From: Desulfobacula sp.
GTDB lineage: Bacteria > Desulfobacterota > Desulfobacteria > Desulfobacterales > Desulfobacteraceae
NCBI GenBank assembly: GCA_023139225.1
Contig: JAGLNZ010000187.1
Location: 1 to 20,243, forward strand
Length of the DNA stretch: 20,243 bases
Direction: 5' to 3'
The notes beneath the pieces were generated by a model. It was not told the origin of the DNA. It saw only the letters and a list, made by a program, of their open reading frames with translations, and searched no databases. This document shows, one piece after another, positions 1 through 7,727 of the stretch (positions within the stretch are counted from its first letter, which is position 1; every line of letters starts with the position of its first letter). Both the position numbers and the translations under genes were made by a program.

Positions 1-1
1 T

Positions 2-112
2 GATGCGCACATGTTTTCAGATGATCTGAGAATTGTCCTGTATAAAAACATGGGTATGAAAATCGTGGGCCTGACAAAGAGCGAGCTTAAATTTTTTTGG
101 AGAAAACAATGA
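2..112 (+). CDS. C-terminal end of an unidentified protein (5' truncated by window)
   Basis: An open frame enters from the left edge and stops at TGA 110-112. The 36 visible residues include LYKNMGMKIVGLTK and end in FFWRKQ. The stop overlaps the oleA ATG (109-111) as ATGA, so the two genes are almost certainly co-transcribed and translationally coupled. The LYKNMGMKIV stretch loosely recalls the last strand of GNAT acetyltransferases, but 36 residues are too few to assign a family. It does not visibly resemble the C-terminus of an OleD reductase. Its tight coupling suggests a role in, or co-regulation with, the hydrocarbon pathway. Confidence 0.6.
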   Translation, partial: DAHMFSDDLRIVLYKNMGMKIVGLTKSELKFFWRKQ

Positions 113-1161
113 AATATTCAAAAGTATTTATCGAATCCTTTGGATATGAACTTGCCCCCAATATTGTAACAACGGCAGAACTGGAAAAAAAACTGGCTCC
201 TTTCTTTAAGGCCATGGGGATTAATGCAGGACAGCTTGAAGCCTTAACCGGTATTAAGGAAAGAAGATACTGGGATGAAGACCACACCCTTGCCGAACAT
301 GCCGCCGTTGCCGGACAAAGAGCCCTTGATGAAGCCGACATCGCACCTGATCAGATTGGAGCCCTTGCATATTGCGGGGTCGGCCAGGACGGATTTGAAC
401 CAGCCACATCCTGTTCTGTTGCCGAGCGATTGAACATTGGAGATGGCGCCCATATTTATGATGTTAAAAGCGCCTGTTTAGGTGTAATTACCGGAATTGT
501 TCATGTAGCCAATGAAATAGAGCTTGGCAATATTAAAGCAGGTCTTGTGGTTTCCTGTGAAACAGCCAGACAGATTGTTGACTCAACCATAAATGAAATA
601 AATACTCATAAAAGCATTGAATTTTATAAAGACGCTATTGCCACCATGACCGGTGGTTCAGGAGCTGTTGCAGTGCTGTTAACGGATGGCACCATCGGCA
701 ATCCGGACAATCGAAAACACGCCCTTAAAGGCGGGGTGGTAAAAAATGCCATTGAGCATCACGACCTGTGCAATTGGGGATTTGAACAAAAAGGAATGCC
801 TACGGATTCAAAAGTCATCATGAGAACCAAGGCCCAGGGAGTTCTCGAACATGGCCTTGTCCTTGCCCAAAAAACATTTAAGGCATTTAAAAAAGAATTT
901 GATCTTCCCCTGGACAAACCGGATAAGTTTATCGGACACCAGGTCGGGTCATTTCACCACCAAAAATTTTACCAGGCCTTGAACGTGGATATAAAAAAAG
1001 ATTTTGCAACTTATCCGTTTTTGGGCAACGTCGGCACGGTTTCACTTCCCATCACTGCAGCCATTGCAGATGAGAGAGGATTTTTGCAGCCCGGGGATTT
1101 TGTGGCCTTTATCGGTGTGGGATCAGGGCTTAACTGCTATTTTTTAGGTGTTGAATGGTAG
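109..1161 (+). CDS. oleA: OleA-like thiolase, acyl-CoA head-to-head condensing enzyme
   Basis: A 350-aa protein of the thiolase superfamily (FabH/OleA branch). OleA performs a non-decarboxylative Claisen condensation of two long-chain acyl-CoAs to a 2-alkyl-3-ketoacid, the first step of head-to-head olefin synthesis, in the cytoplasm. The visible catalytic triad is Cys123 (KSACLGV), His277 (GHQVGS) and Asn307 (GNVGT). Glu97 in GFEPATS lies where OleA carries the glutamate that reaches the partner active site; that equivalence is from memory. I chose ATG 109 over an in-frame TTG at 97 because GGAG at 99-102 is well spaced for it and it overlaps the upstream stop. The C-terminus overlaps oleB by 7 bp. 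FabH is an alternative for the protein alone, but oleB and oleC next door make OleA much more likely. Confidence 0.88.
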   Translation: MKYSKVFIESFGYELAPNIVTTAELEKKLAPFFKAMGINAGQLEALTGIKERRYWDEDHTLAEHAAVAGQRALDEADIAPDQIGALAYCGVGQDGFEPATSCSVAERLNIGDGAHIYDVKSACLGVITGIVHVANEIELGNIKAGLVVSCETARQIVDSTINEINTHKSIEFYKDAIATMTGGSGAVAVLLTDGTIGNPDNRKHALKGGVVKNAIEHHDLCNWGFEQKGMPTDSKVIMRTKAQGVLEHGLVLAQKTFKAFKKEFDLPLDKPDKFIGHQVGSFHHQKFYQALNVDIKKDFATYPFLGNVGTVSLPITAAIADERGFLQPGDFVAFIGVGSGLNCYFLGVEW

Positions 1162-2069
1162 AAAAACTGATTAATAATAAACTGACCTCCACAAAAGGCT
1201 TTGAAGATCTATACCCCTTTGATTCCAACTTTATCAATATTAACGGACACGATCTTCACTATATTGATAAGGGAAAAGGCAAACCCGTCATCATGGTTCA
1301 CGGTAATCCCACATGGTCATTTTATTACCGGCACCTGATCCAGACTCTTTCACCCAGTTTTCGTACCATAGCCCCGGATCATATCGGGTGCGGGTTTTCA
1401 GACAAACCAAATGCAAAAACCTACAATTACACCCTTGAATCCCGGGTAAAAGACCTTGACACCCTGATTCACCATTTAAACATCACTGAAAAAATCAATC
1501 TGGTTGTCCATGACTGGGGCGGTATGATCGGTCTTGCCTGGGCAGTGGACCACATTGACAGGATTGACAAAATTATCATTACCAACACTTCGGGATTTTT
1601 CCTGCCAAAGAAAAAGCAATTTCAATTCTTGTTATGGCTTATCAAGTATATCAGGTTTTTTGCAGTCCCTGCCGTACTTGGACTTAACGTGTTTGCAAAA
1701 GGTGCACTCTACCTTGCCAGTGAAAAAAGATTGCCCCCAAACGTTAAAAAAGGGCTTGTTAAACCTTATAATTCATGGAAAAACAGAATTGCGACCTTAA
1801 AATTTGTCCAGGACATACCGATAAGTAAAAAAGATAAAAGTTACACAATCGTCGATCATGTGGATCAGCATCTTAAACGGTTTGATGAATCCTCATTAAT
1901 GTTTTTATGGGGGGCAAAGGATTTTGTTTTTGACCTGGCATTTTTAAATGAATTTAAGGCAAGGTTCCCGCAGGCTGCCACCCATGTTTTTCATGATGCA
2001 GGCCATTACCTGTTTGAAGACAAGCCAAAAGAAACAGCCCATCTGATCGAAGCCTTCTTAAACAAATAA
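1155..2069 (+). CDS. oleB: OleB-like alpha/beta hydrolase, beta-lactone decarboxylase
   Basis: A 304-aa alpha/beta hydrolase of the haloalkane-dehalogenase-like group. OleB converts the cis-beta-lactone made by OleC into a cis-olefin and CO2. Visible motifs are the oxyanion segment HGNPTWS (49-55, Asn51), nucleophile Asp120 in VVHDWGG, Trp121 beside it, acid candidate Asp256 in WGAKDF, and general base His284 in DAGHYLFED. An aspartate nucleophile rather than serine fits OleB and dehalogenases. The cap region (about 150-215) is hydrophobic and basic, plausible for long alkyl substrates. Its ATG lies inside the end of oleA. A free-standing haloalkane dehalogenase is the main alternative, but the position between oleA and oleC argues for OleB. 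Confidence 0.85.
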   Translation: MVEKLINNKLTSTKGFEDLYPFDSNFININGHDLHYIDKGKGKPVIMVHGNPTWSFYYRHLIQTLSPSFRTIAPDHIGCGFSDKPNAKTYNYTLESRVKDLDTLIHHLNITEKINLVVHDWGGMIGLAWAVDHIDRIDKIIITNTSGFFLPKKKQFQFLLWLIKYIRFFAVPAVLGLNVFAKGALYLASEKRLPPNVKKGLVKPYNSWKNRIATLKFVQDIPISKKDKSYTIVDHVDQHLKRFDESSLMFLWGAKDFVFDLAFLNEFKARFPQAATHVFHDAGHYLFEDKPKETAHLIEAFLNK

Positions 2070-2126
2070 GGCAGATAAAGTATTCTTTATTTTGACATTT
2101 AGCTAACGCTTAAGGTAAAAAGCATC

Positions 2127-2846
2127 ATGCTTGGATTTGGGAAAAAGAAAAAAAAAGACAAAGAGGAAGCAAAAGCGTCTGAAAAAGATCTGCCCAAAGA
2201 GCAGGAAAAGGAAGAAAGCAAGGACGAGCCCGATGCTCAAGATACGCCTGAAAAAAAGAAAAAAAAGCGGTTCTCAAAAAAATTGATGGTTATTGTCCTG
2301 CTTGTTCTTATTGCTGTTGGAGCATCTTCATTTATTGTGTATACCCTGTATTTCACTCCAAAAGATCCAAAGGCTCAAAAAGAAAAATATGAAAAAATTG
2401 AACTTGGACATATTAATCTTCCCGAAGAGATGCTCAGGTTCAGCTTTAATCATTTCCCTGACCTTTATATCGCCATGATCACCTTTGATGAACAAATGAA
2501 TCTGTTTAACAGCGAGATTGCGAGAATAGAAGATATTGCCCAAAAATATCCGGATCAGAAAAAAATTGCCGATAAGGAAAAAAAAGCTTGGGAAAAAGCT
2601 AAAAATGCTTTACAAAAAGCCTTTTTAAAAATTGAAAAGCCCGTAAAAGAGACATATGTTCTGTTTCGTGTTAATAAAGAGCAGGGGCTTACTCAAATTG
2701 AAGCCAAAAACAAGGAATTGACTGAACTTGCCCAAGGTGCCCTGGCACCTGCGCAGGAACTGACCCAAAATTTAAAATCAAACAACAAGGTTCCCAAAGG
2801 GTTGATTAAAGGGAACATTTACAAACTGAAAAAGAAATTCTTATGA
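2127..2846 (+). CDS. Single-pass membrane protein embedded in the ole operon, unknown function
   Basis: A 239-aa protein I do not recognise. Residues 1-52 are extremely rich in Lys and Glu (GKKKKKDKEE, then a KKKKKRFSKK block). Residues 53-76 form one clear transmembrane segment. Residues 77-239 are charged and mostly helical, with a possible coiled coil around 130-170. The basic block before the membrane segment predicts a cytoplasmic N-terminus and a periplasmic C-terminal domain. No signal-peptidase or lipobox site is evident. The gene starts 57 bp after oleB, and its TGA overlaps the oleC ATG as ATGA (2843-2846), so translation of oleC is probably coupled to it. It could anchor or assist the ole enzymes, or act in the envelope on the product; neither is shown by sequence. 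Confidence 0.8.
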   Translation: MLGFGKKKKKDKEEAKASEKDLPKEQEKEESKDEPDAQDTPEKKKKKRFSKKLMVIVLLVLIAVGASSFIVYTLYFTPKDPKAQKEKYEKIELGHINLPEEMLRFSFNHFPDLYIAMITFDEQMNLFNSEIARIEDIAQKYPDQKKIADKEKKAWEKAKNALQKAFLKIEKPVKETYVLFRVNKEQGLTQIEAKNKELTELAQGALAPAQELTQNLKSNNKVPKGLIKGNIYKLKKKFL

Positions 2847-4492
2847 CAGCCTATGCAAATATCTCACTTGGTCTGAAAAAAACACAAGGAAAATACCCCC
2901 ATAAAAGAGCAATTGTTGCTCCTGCCGGAAGAGACAAAAAAGGCCGGGTTCTTTACAGCCAGATGACATTTACCCAGCTTGAAAGGCAATCGGACAAGCT
3001 TGCCTTCGGCCTTGAAAGAATCGGCATTATCAGAGGAACCCGGACCATTTTAATGGTGACGCCGGGCATGGATTTTTTTATCATCTTATTTGCCATGTTC
3101 AAGGTGGGCGCCGTCCCCGTTGTTGTTGATCCGGGAATGGGGATTGACAGGATGCTTCAATGCCTGGAGCAGGGAAAACCCAAAGCCTTTATCGGTATTG
3201 AAAAAGCCCATCTTTTACGCAAATTAAAGCCGGGCTTTTTTAGATCGGTAAAACACTGGGTTACGGTTGGCAAAAGATGGTTCTGGGGCGGTTATACCCT
3301 TGACCAGCTCATGACACAGACAAATGATCCTTATCCAATCGCCCGTACCGCCCGTGATGAAACCGCAGCCATTGCATTTACAACAGGATCAACCGGTCCT
3401 GCCAAGGGCGTGGTCTATACCCATGGAAACTTTGATGCCCAGATTAAACAGATCCAGGAACACTTTCAGGTTGAACCCGATGAAATTGATCTGCCGACTT
3501 TTCCTTTGTTTGCCATTTTTGATCCGGCCCTTGGCATGACAGCCGTTATTCCTGATATGGACCCGACCAAGCCGGCTCTCGTGGACCCCAAAAAAATAAT
3601 TGAAGCAATTGAAAACCATGGAGTCACCAATATGTTTGCCTCCCCGGCTCTCTTAAACCGGGTGGGTAAATTCGGCAAGGACAACAATATCAAACTGCCC
3701 TCTTTAAGACGTGTGATATCTGCGGGTGCACCGGTAACTCCTGCAAATATTGAACAGTTTTCATCCATGCTGTCAGATCATGCCCAGATTCATACCCCCT
3801 ATGGTGCGACCGAGGCTGTCCCAATCATATCCATCGGTTCCAATGAAATCCTGGCAGAAACCAGAAAGCTTTCCGAGCAGGGATTTGGTATGTGTATCGG
3901 CCGACCCATCTGCGACACCAGGGTTGAACTGATTAAAATAAGTGATGATCCCATTACCCAGCTTCATGACAAACTCAAAGTACCTGAAAAACAGGTGGGA
4001 GAAATAGCCGTAAAAGCAGGCCTTGTAACCGAACACTATTTTAACAACCGTGAAGCGGACCTGCTTGCCAAAATCCCTGATCCGGACGGTAAAGTGTGGC
4101 ATAGAATGGGCGACCTTGGATGGAAGGATTCAAAGGGAAGAATATGGTTTTGCGGCAGAAAAAGTCACCGGGTCATCACTCAAGATGAAACGCTTTTCAC
4201 GATTCCTGTTGAAGCCATTTTCAACAATCATGAAAAGGTATTTAGAAGCGCCCTTGCAGGCGCAGGCCGAAAAAATATGCAGACCCCGGTCATGTTTATT
4301 GAACCCTATTCAAAAATAAGCAATAAAAAAGCGTTTATCAAAGAACTTTTAACCCTTGCGAAATCCAATCCGCTAACGGCTAATATTGAACATATTTTTA
4401 TTGAAAAGGCATTTCCGGTGGACATTCGGCATAACTCAAAAATATTCAGGGAAAAGCTTGCTGTTAAAGCAAAAAGAAAACTTGGCTTATAA
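2843..4492 (+). CDS. oleC: OleC-like AMP-forming ligase, beta-lactone synthetase
   Basis: A 549-aa member of the ANL adenylate-forming superfamily. OleC uses ATP to cyclise a 2-alkyl-3-hydroxyacid into a beta-lactone. The phosphate-binding loop is FTTGSTGPAKGV (179-190), the adenine motif is YGATEA (320-325), the hinge region is MGDLGWKD then GRIWFCGRKSHR (422-443), and the C-terminal adenylation lysine candidate is Lys533 in HNSKIFRE. Length and motif order match the family. The start overlaps the preceding membrane-protein stop by 4 bp. The gene ends 9 bp from the convergent stop of the DHH-CBS gene, with no obvious terminator between them. A plain long-chain acyl-CoA ligase is the alternative; oleA and oleB beside it favour OleC. 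Confidence 0.86.
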   Translation: MTAYANISLGLKKTQGKYPHKRAIVAPAGRDKKGRVLYSQMTFTQLERQSDKLAFGLERIGIIRGTRTILMVTPGMDFFIILFAMFKVGAVPVVVDPGMGIDRMLQCLEQGKPKAFIGIEKAHLLRKLKPGFFRSVKHWVTVGKRWFWGGYTLDQLMTQTNDPYPIARTARDETAAIAFTTGSTGPAKGVVYTHGNFDAQIKQIQEHFQVEPDEIDLPTFPLFAIFDPALGMTAVIPDMDPTKPALVDPKKIIEAIENHGVTNMFASPALLNRVGKFGKDNNIKLPSLRRVISAGAPVTPANIEQFSSMLSDHAQIHTPYGATEAVPIISIGSNEILAETRKLSEQGFGMCIGRPICDTRVELIKISDDPITQLHDKLKVPEKQVGEIAVKAGLVTEHYFNNREADLLAKIPDPDGKVWHRMGDLGWKDSKGRIWFCGRKSHRVITQDETLFTIPVEAIFNNHEKVFRSALAGAGRKNMQTPVMFIEPYSKISNKKAFIKELLTLAKSNPLTANIEHIFIEKAFPVDIRHNSKIFREKLAVKAKRKLGL

Positions 4493-4501
4493 CAAACCCT
4501 G

Positions 4502-5800
4502 TTAATCCGGCAGCAGATCATAAAAATACATCATTGCATCCGACCGGGTAATGATCCCGATGATTTTATCATCTTTCATGACAGGGATACGTCCGATATC
4601 ATGTCTTATCATCAATTTGGCTGCTTCCATGGCACTTTTGTCATGTTGTATGGCGATAACCTTTCTGCTCATAAATGCCTTTACAGGGGCCTTCATATGC
4701 TTTGATTTTCTAACTTTTTTAAAATCCCGCCGGGAGATCACACCAACAATTCTTTCCTCTTTATCTATAACCGGAACACCTGTGCATCCCAGATCTCTTA
4801 AGATCATGGTCACTTCTTCTATCTTTGTGTCTTCACTGACCGTGACAACCGGATAAGACATGATATCTGACAGCATGACTGAAGAATGCTGGTTTCCGGA
4901 GATAAGTTCAAAAAGCATTTCTTCTATTGTATCAGGATTTACAGCCTTTAAAAGGGCTGATCCTGCTCCCGGATGACCGCCGCCGCCTAAACTTCTCATT
5001 AACAAACCAATATTAATTTCATCTATATTGCTTCTGCCGATGATCATACACTTATTTCGTTCAACATCTTTAAAAATTCCAAATGCAGCATCCACATTAA
5101 CAATTTCCCGGTACATCTGAAGGACCATGGCAAGATTCTGGATTCGGCCCTCTATCTCCATCTTGACAATACTGATGACAAATCCTGATACTTCCCTTCT
5201 TTCGGCTTTTTGTATCATATGAAAAAGAAGATCTTTTTGCTTTTTTCCGTATGCCTGACGTAAAAATGTGGAAAGAATATGCAAATCCGCCTTTCTGTCA
5301 AGAAGAAACCCGGCAGCATATGCATCCTCGGGTAAGGTTGACGGAAATGTAAGATTCCCGGTATCTTCATACAACCCCATTAGAAAAAGCGTGGCCTGGA
5401 TCGGGGTGATCAGCTTTCTTTGTTTTTCAATCTCTTGCACCAGCATGGTAACGGTTGCCCCTGTTTCACGGATATTTTTCTGGTTGGTTTCAATATCGCC
5501 TTCAGAATGATGATCCCACACAATAATCTCAAGGTCTTGCCTGTCTTTTAAAGGCTCCATCCCTTCCAGGCGATTCCATGAATGCGTGTCCACAACAACA
5601 AGAGTTTTAACATGTTCAAAGGTAATATCTTTGGGAGAGTAGAGATCAAACAGGTCTTTATGAATGGACAAAAATGCTTTTAAATTTGCGTTTATTGACG
5701 TTGGCAAAACAGGCTTGGCATCAGGATAGAGCAGGCCGGCTGCTACCAGGGATGCCAATGCATCAAAATCTGATCCTTTATGAGTAGTAATGATGATCAT
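4502..5800 (-). CDS. DHH-DHHA1 phosphoesterase with two CBS domains
   Basis: A 432-aa protein. The DHH phosphoesterase domain (1-170) shows Asp11/Asp13 in KGSDFDAL, Asp71 in VVDTHS, the signature DHH at 96-98 and Asp146 in YEDTGN, all expected metal ligands. DHHA1 follows, with the nucleotide-binding GGGGHPGAGSA at 272-282. Two CBS domains span about 310-365 and 375-428. The same order begins the A-adding tRNA nucleotidyltransferases of deltaproteobacteria, but here the protein ends straight after CBS2 and no poly(A)-polymerase head follows. Likely activity is cleavage of short oligonucleotides or nucleotide phosphodiesters, possibly gated by adenosine nucleotides on the CBS pair. AGAGGG sits 5 bp before the ATG. 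It lies 56 bp downstream of the Mut7-C gene and is probably co-transcribed with it. Confidence 0.87.
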   Translation of the reverse strand: MIIITTHKGSDFDALASLVAAGLLYPDAKPVLPTSINANLKAFLSIHKDLFDLYSPKDITFEHVKTLVVVDTHSWNRLEGMEPLKDRQDLEIIVWDHHSEGDIETNQKNIRETGATVTMLVQEIEKQRKLITPIQATLFLMGLYEDTGNLTFPSTLPEDAYAAGFLLDRKADLHILSTFLRQAYGKKQKDLLFHMIQKAERREVSGFVISIVKMEIEGRIQNLAMVLQMYREIVNVDAAFGIFKDVERNKCMIIGRSNIDEINIGLLMRSLGGGGHPGAGSALLKAVNPDTIEEMLFELISGNQHSSVMLSDIMSYPVVTVSEDTKIEEVTMILRDLGCTGVPVIDKEERIVGVISRRDFKKVRKSKHMKAPVKAFMSRKVIAIQHDKSAMEAAKLMIRHDIGRIPVMKDDKIIGIITRSDAMMYFYDLLPD

Positions 5801-5856
5801 ATGTCCCTCTTATTTATTTATATGATTCTTCAAGTATAATCATACTGGATTTTTAT

Positions 5857-6603
5857 TCAATGATTTATTGAAATCCCCAGGGATGAAATCTTTTTTTTAA
5901 TATTATCATAATGAGATCCTCTCCAGAAAACGTTTTTACATTGAGGGCATTGAAAAAAAGTATGAAAATATCGTTTTGTTTTTGGTTCCAAAAGATGCAT
6001 TACCTCTTTTTTTGCTACAGTCACAAGTTTAATATTACATGCTGTGCACCGTGAAAAGAATGAAATCAACTTTTCCAATCCAAAAAAACTGATGGTTTCA
6101 CAAAGCTGGTCATAGGGCAAATCAGCCCTAATTCGTTTTGCAAAAATAATTTTTCTTCTTTTTAAAAGATCCGTATCACGGGTCAAAACGATGCGGCTTT
6201 GGATTTCGGCAATATCAGCAATTTCCTGATCAGAATAGGATGAAGAATAGCTGACATCAAAACCCAACAAAATCAGAAATCGCCCTAACCTGATCACATT
6301 TACATCTGCAATAAATTTAATGCTACCAAACGGTCCGGGTCTCAATGCCGAAGGGGACAGTACAGTGAATGGCGGGGATATCGCATGTACATCCAGGACT
6401 CCTTGCAACAATGGAATATATGTAAAATCAATCTCATGATCATTAAAATTAAGATGCCCGACTTCTGTATGTGGAACACCAAGAGACTCAATGATATCCT
6501 TGACAGAGGCTCTTCGGTTCAAAAAATGTTCGAACCGCCTGCCTTGTCTATTCTTTGTCAAAAAAAAATCAAATTGTCTTTCAAATTGTATAAAAATTTT
6601 CAC
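5857..6603 (-). CDS. Mut7-C family RNase-like protein with ubiquitin-like N-domain and Zn ribbon
   Basis: A 248-aa protein. Residues 1-85 match the ubiquitin-like (beta-grasp) Mut7-C-associated domain in pattern. Residues 96-180 form a Mut7-C PIN-like nuclease core (FIADVNVIRLGRFLILLGFD, then VLTRDTDLL) with acidic candidates Asp100 and Asp143. A zinc ribbon follows, with Cys186/Cys189 (CTAC) and Cys219/Cys222 (CPQC). The role is probably RNA cleavage, substrate unknown. The start is GTG at 6603; the next methionine is not until residue 202, and GGA lies 8 bp upstream. It leads a probable two-gene unit with the DHH-CBS gene, pairing two nucleic-acid phosphodiesterase-type proteins. It is divergent from the PEP-CTERM gene across 200 bp of very AT-rich DNA. 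Confidence 0.82.
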   Translation of the reverse strand: MKIFIQFERQFDFFLTKNRQGRRFEHFLNRRASVKDIIESLGVPHTEVGHLNFNDHEIDFTYIPLLQGVLDVHAISPPFTVLSPSALRPGPFGSIKFIADVNVIRLGRFLILLGFDVSYSSSYSDQEIADIAEIQSRIVLTRDTDLLKRRKIIFAKRIRADLPYDQLCETISFFGLEKLISFFSRCTACNIKLVTVAKKEVMHLLEPKTKRYFHTFFQCPQCKNVFWRGSHYDNIKKKISSLGISINH

Positions 6604-6744
6604 TTATTATTCCAATTTTTGTTACATTTATTACCTATTTTATTGCCTTTTAACTCTTCTTCTAAACAGTTTATTTATCCCAAAAACCACAAAGACCATT
6701 ATCATTACTTCATATTCAGCTTAAAAAATAATATTATTTACTTC

Positions 6745-6760
6745 AGGCACAGACTTTGCT
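6745..6760 (+). promoter_or_regulatory. Sigma-54 (-24/-12) promoter of the PEP-CTERM gene
   Basis: AGGCACAGACTTTGCT matches the consensus TGGCAC-N5-TTGCW at nearly every position. The essential GG (6746-6747) and GC (6758-6759) are separated by exactly 10 bp. A start of transcription near 6771 would give a leader of about 33 nt before the ATG at 6804, which has AAGGAG just upstream. PEP-CTERM genes are known in other bacteria to depend on RpoN with the PrsK/PrsR two-component system, so the match fits the family. No clear activator palindrome was recognised between 6604 and 6740. Confidence 0.8.
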
Positions 6761-6803
6761 TTCAAACTATTCAAGTTTACTCTAATAAAAAAAGGAGTTC
6801 TTC

Positions 6804-7586
6804 ATGAAAAAAATCATATTTATCTTGATAAGTACCTTTTTCTTAATATCCATCTTTGGAACAACCACCGCAAGCACTTTAGGTACCAATATCACTATTA
6901 TTGATAAAAATTCAAGCAGCCAGACCTGGTACGGGCAAGAAGAGGATGAAGAAGTTGAACCGGGAATGCAGCCTGGACAACAATGGGACATGGAAGCATT
7001 TTTTCTTAACGGCAAAACCCTTTCCATGGTCGGCGGATATGATTTTATAAACGGCGAGGCAGGATTTACAGCCGGTGATATTTTTATTGATATCCATGGT
7101 GATGCCGTATTCGGCGATATCCATGGCGTAAGTAACGGCAACCTTTCTGTACTCAACACTTTTGGATACGACTATGTCCTTGATATGGATTTTAAAAACC
7201 TTACATATAATGTCTATGGAATAAATGGAACCACAAAGGTTTTGACATCTTTCTATCAACAGAACCAGGGCTCAAGTCCATGGAGATGGGATTCAGGCGG
7301 GCAGCTTATTCTGGAAAATATTGGTTTTACATATAATTCCCACACACCAGAAGAAACCGACTTTCTTGCAAATACTTTTTCCGGAGGCCTGCATAATGTT
7401 GTAGGCGGAGTGGATCTAAGTTTCCTTGGCGATGAGATATATGGTGCCATCCTTCATTCAACCATGCAATGCGGCAACGATAATCTAATGGGGCAGACGC
7501 CGGTGCCTGAACCCGCAACCATGATTCTTTTGGGCATGGGACTTTTAGGAATTGCAAGTATTGGAAAAAAAAGAATAAAAAAATAG
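6804..7586 (+). CDS. PEP-CTERM exported protein
   Basis: A 260-aa exported protein. A signal peptide (Lys-Lys, hydrophobic core, probable cleavage near Thr-Ala-Ser 22-24) begins it. The C-terminus is a classic PEP-CTERM sorting signal: VPEPAT at 234-239, a hydrophobic helix to about 253, then the basic tail KKRIKK. Exosortase should cleave at PEP and release or attach the protein at the surface, usually with exopolysaccharide. The mature region is acidic and rich in Gly and Asn. CGNDNLMG just before the PEP segment recalls a Cys-Gly-Asn-Asp element seen in a subset of PEP-CTERM proteins. A strong AAGGAG precedes the ATG. The gene appears monocistronic: sigma-54 promoter upstream, terminator downstream. 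Exosortase and PrsK/PrsR must lie elsewhere. Confidence 0.92.
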   Translation: MKKIIFILISTFFLISIFGTTTASTLGTNITIIDKNSSSQTWYGQEEDEEVEPGMQPGQQWDMEAFFLNGKTLSMVGGYDFINGEAGFTAGDIFIDIHGDAVFGDIHGVSNGNLSVLNTFGYDYVLDMDFKNLTYNVYGINGTTKVLTSFYQQNQGSSPWRWDSGGQLILENIGFTYNSHTPEETDFLANTFSGGLHNVVGGVDLSFLGDEIYGAILHSTMQCGNDNLMGQTPVPEPATMILLGMGLLGIASIGKKRIKK

Positions 7587-7604
7587 AACTCTAAAGATAT
7601 CAAA

Positions 7605-7644
7605 TTAAAAAAGCAGGGCTAATTTTTTAGCCCTGCTTTTTTAA
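7605..7644. terminator. Bidirectional intrinsic terminator
   Basis: A perfect 17-bp inverted repeat (7605-7621 and 7628-7644) with a 6-nt loop. Its core is GCAGGGCTA/TAGCCCTGC flanked by A6 on one side and T6 on the other, so it ends transcripts from both directions. It lies 18 bp after the PEP-CTERM stop and 83 bp after the AOR stop and cleanly separates two convergent units. Confidence 0.93.
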
Positions 7645-7727
7645 TTCAGCTATTCGGTACAGATAATAATCTTTTTGAATATTAATATTTAGCTCTTACC
7701 ATATGTTGTTCAGGACATTAGCTTTTC

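Noticed and set aside
97..108. TTG start extending OleA by four residues
   Set aside because: The TTG overlaps the GGAG ribosome site that serves ATG 109, and ATG 109 forms the ATGA overlap with the upstream stop.
2075..2090. Small ATAAAG/CTTTAT hairpin after oleB
   Set aside because: Only six pairs, almost all A-T; too weak to be a terminator, and the genes appear to be one operon.
2092..2123. Perfect TTGACA box upstream of the ole membrane-protein gene
   Set aside because: The best -10 at allowed spacing is only TAAAAA and would start transcription almost on the ATG; probably not an internal promoter.
5831..5848. AGTAT/ATACT hairpin between the Mut7-C and DHH-CBS genes
   Set aside because: Five A-T-rich pairs and no U-tract in the sense of transcription; not a convincing terminator.
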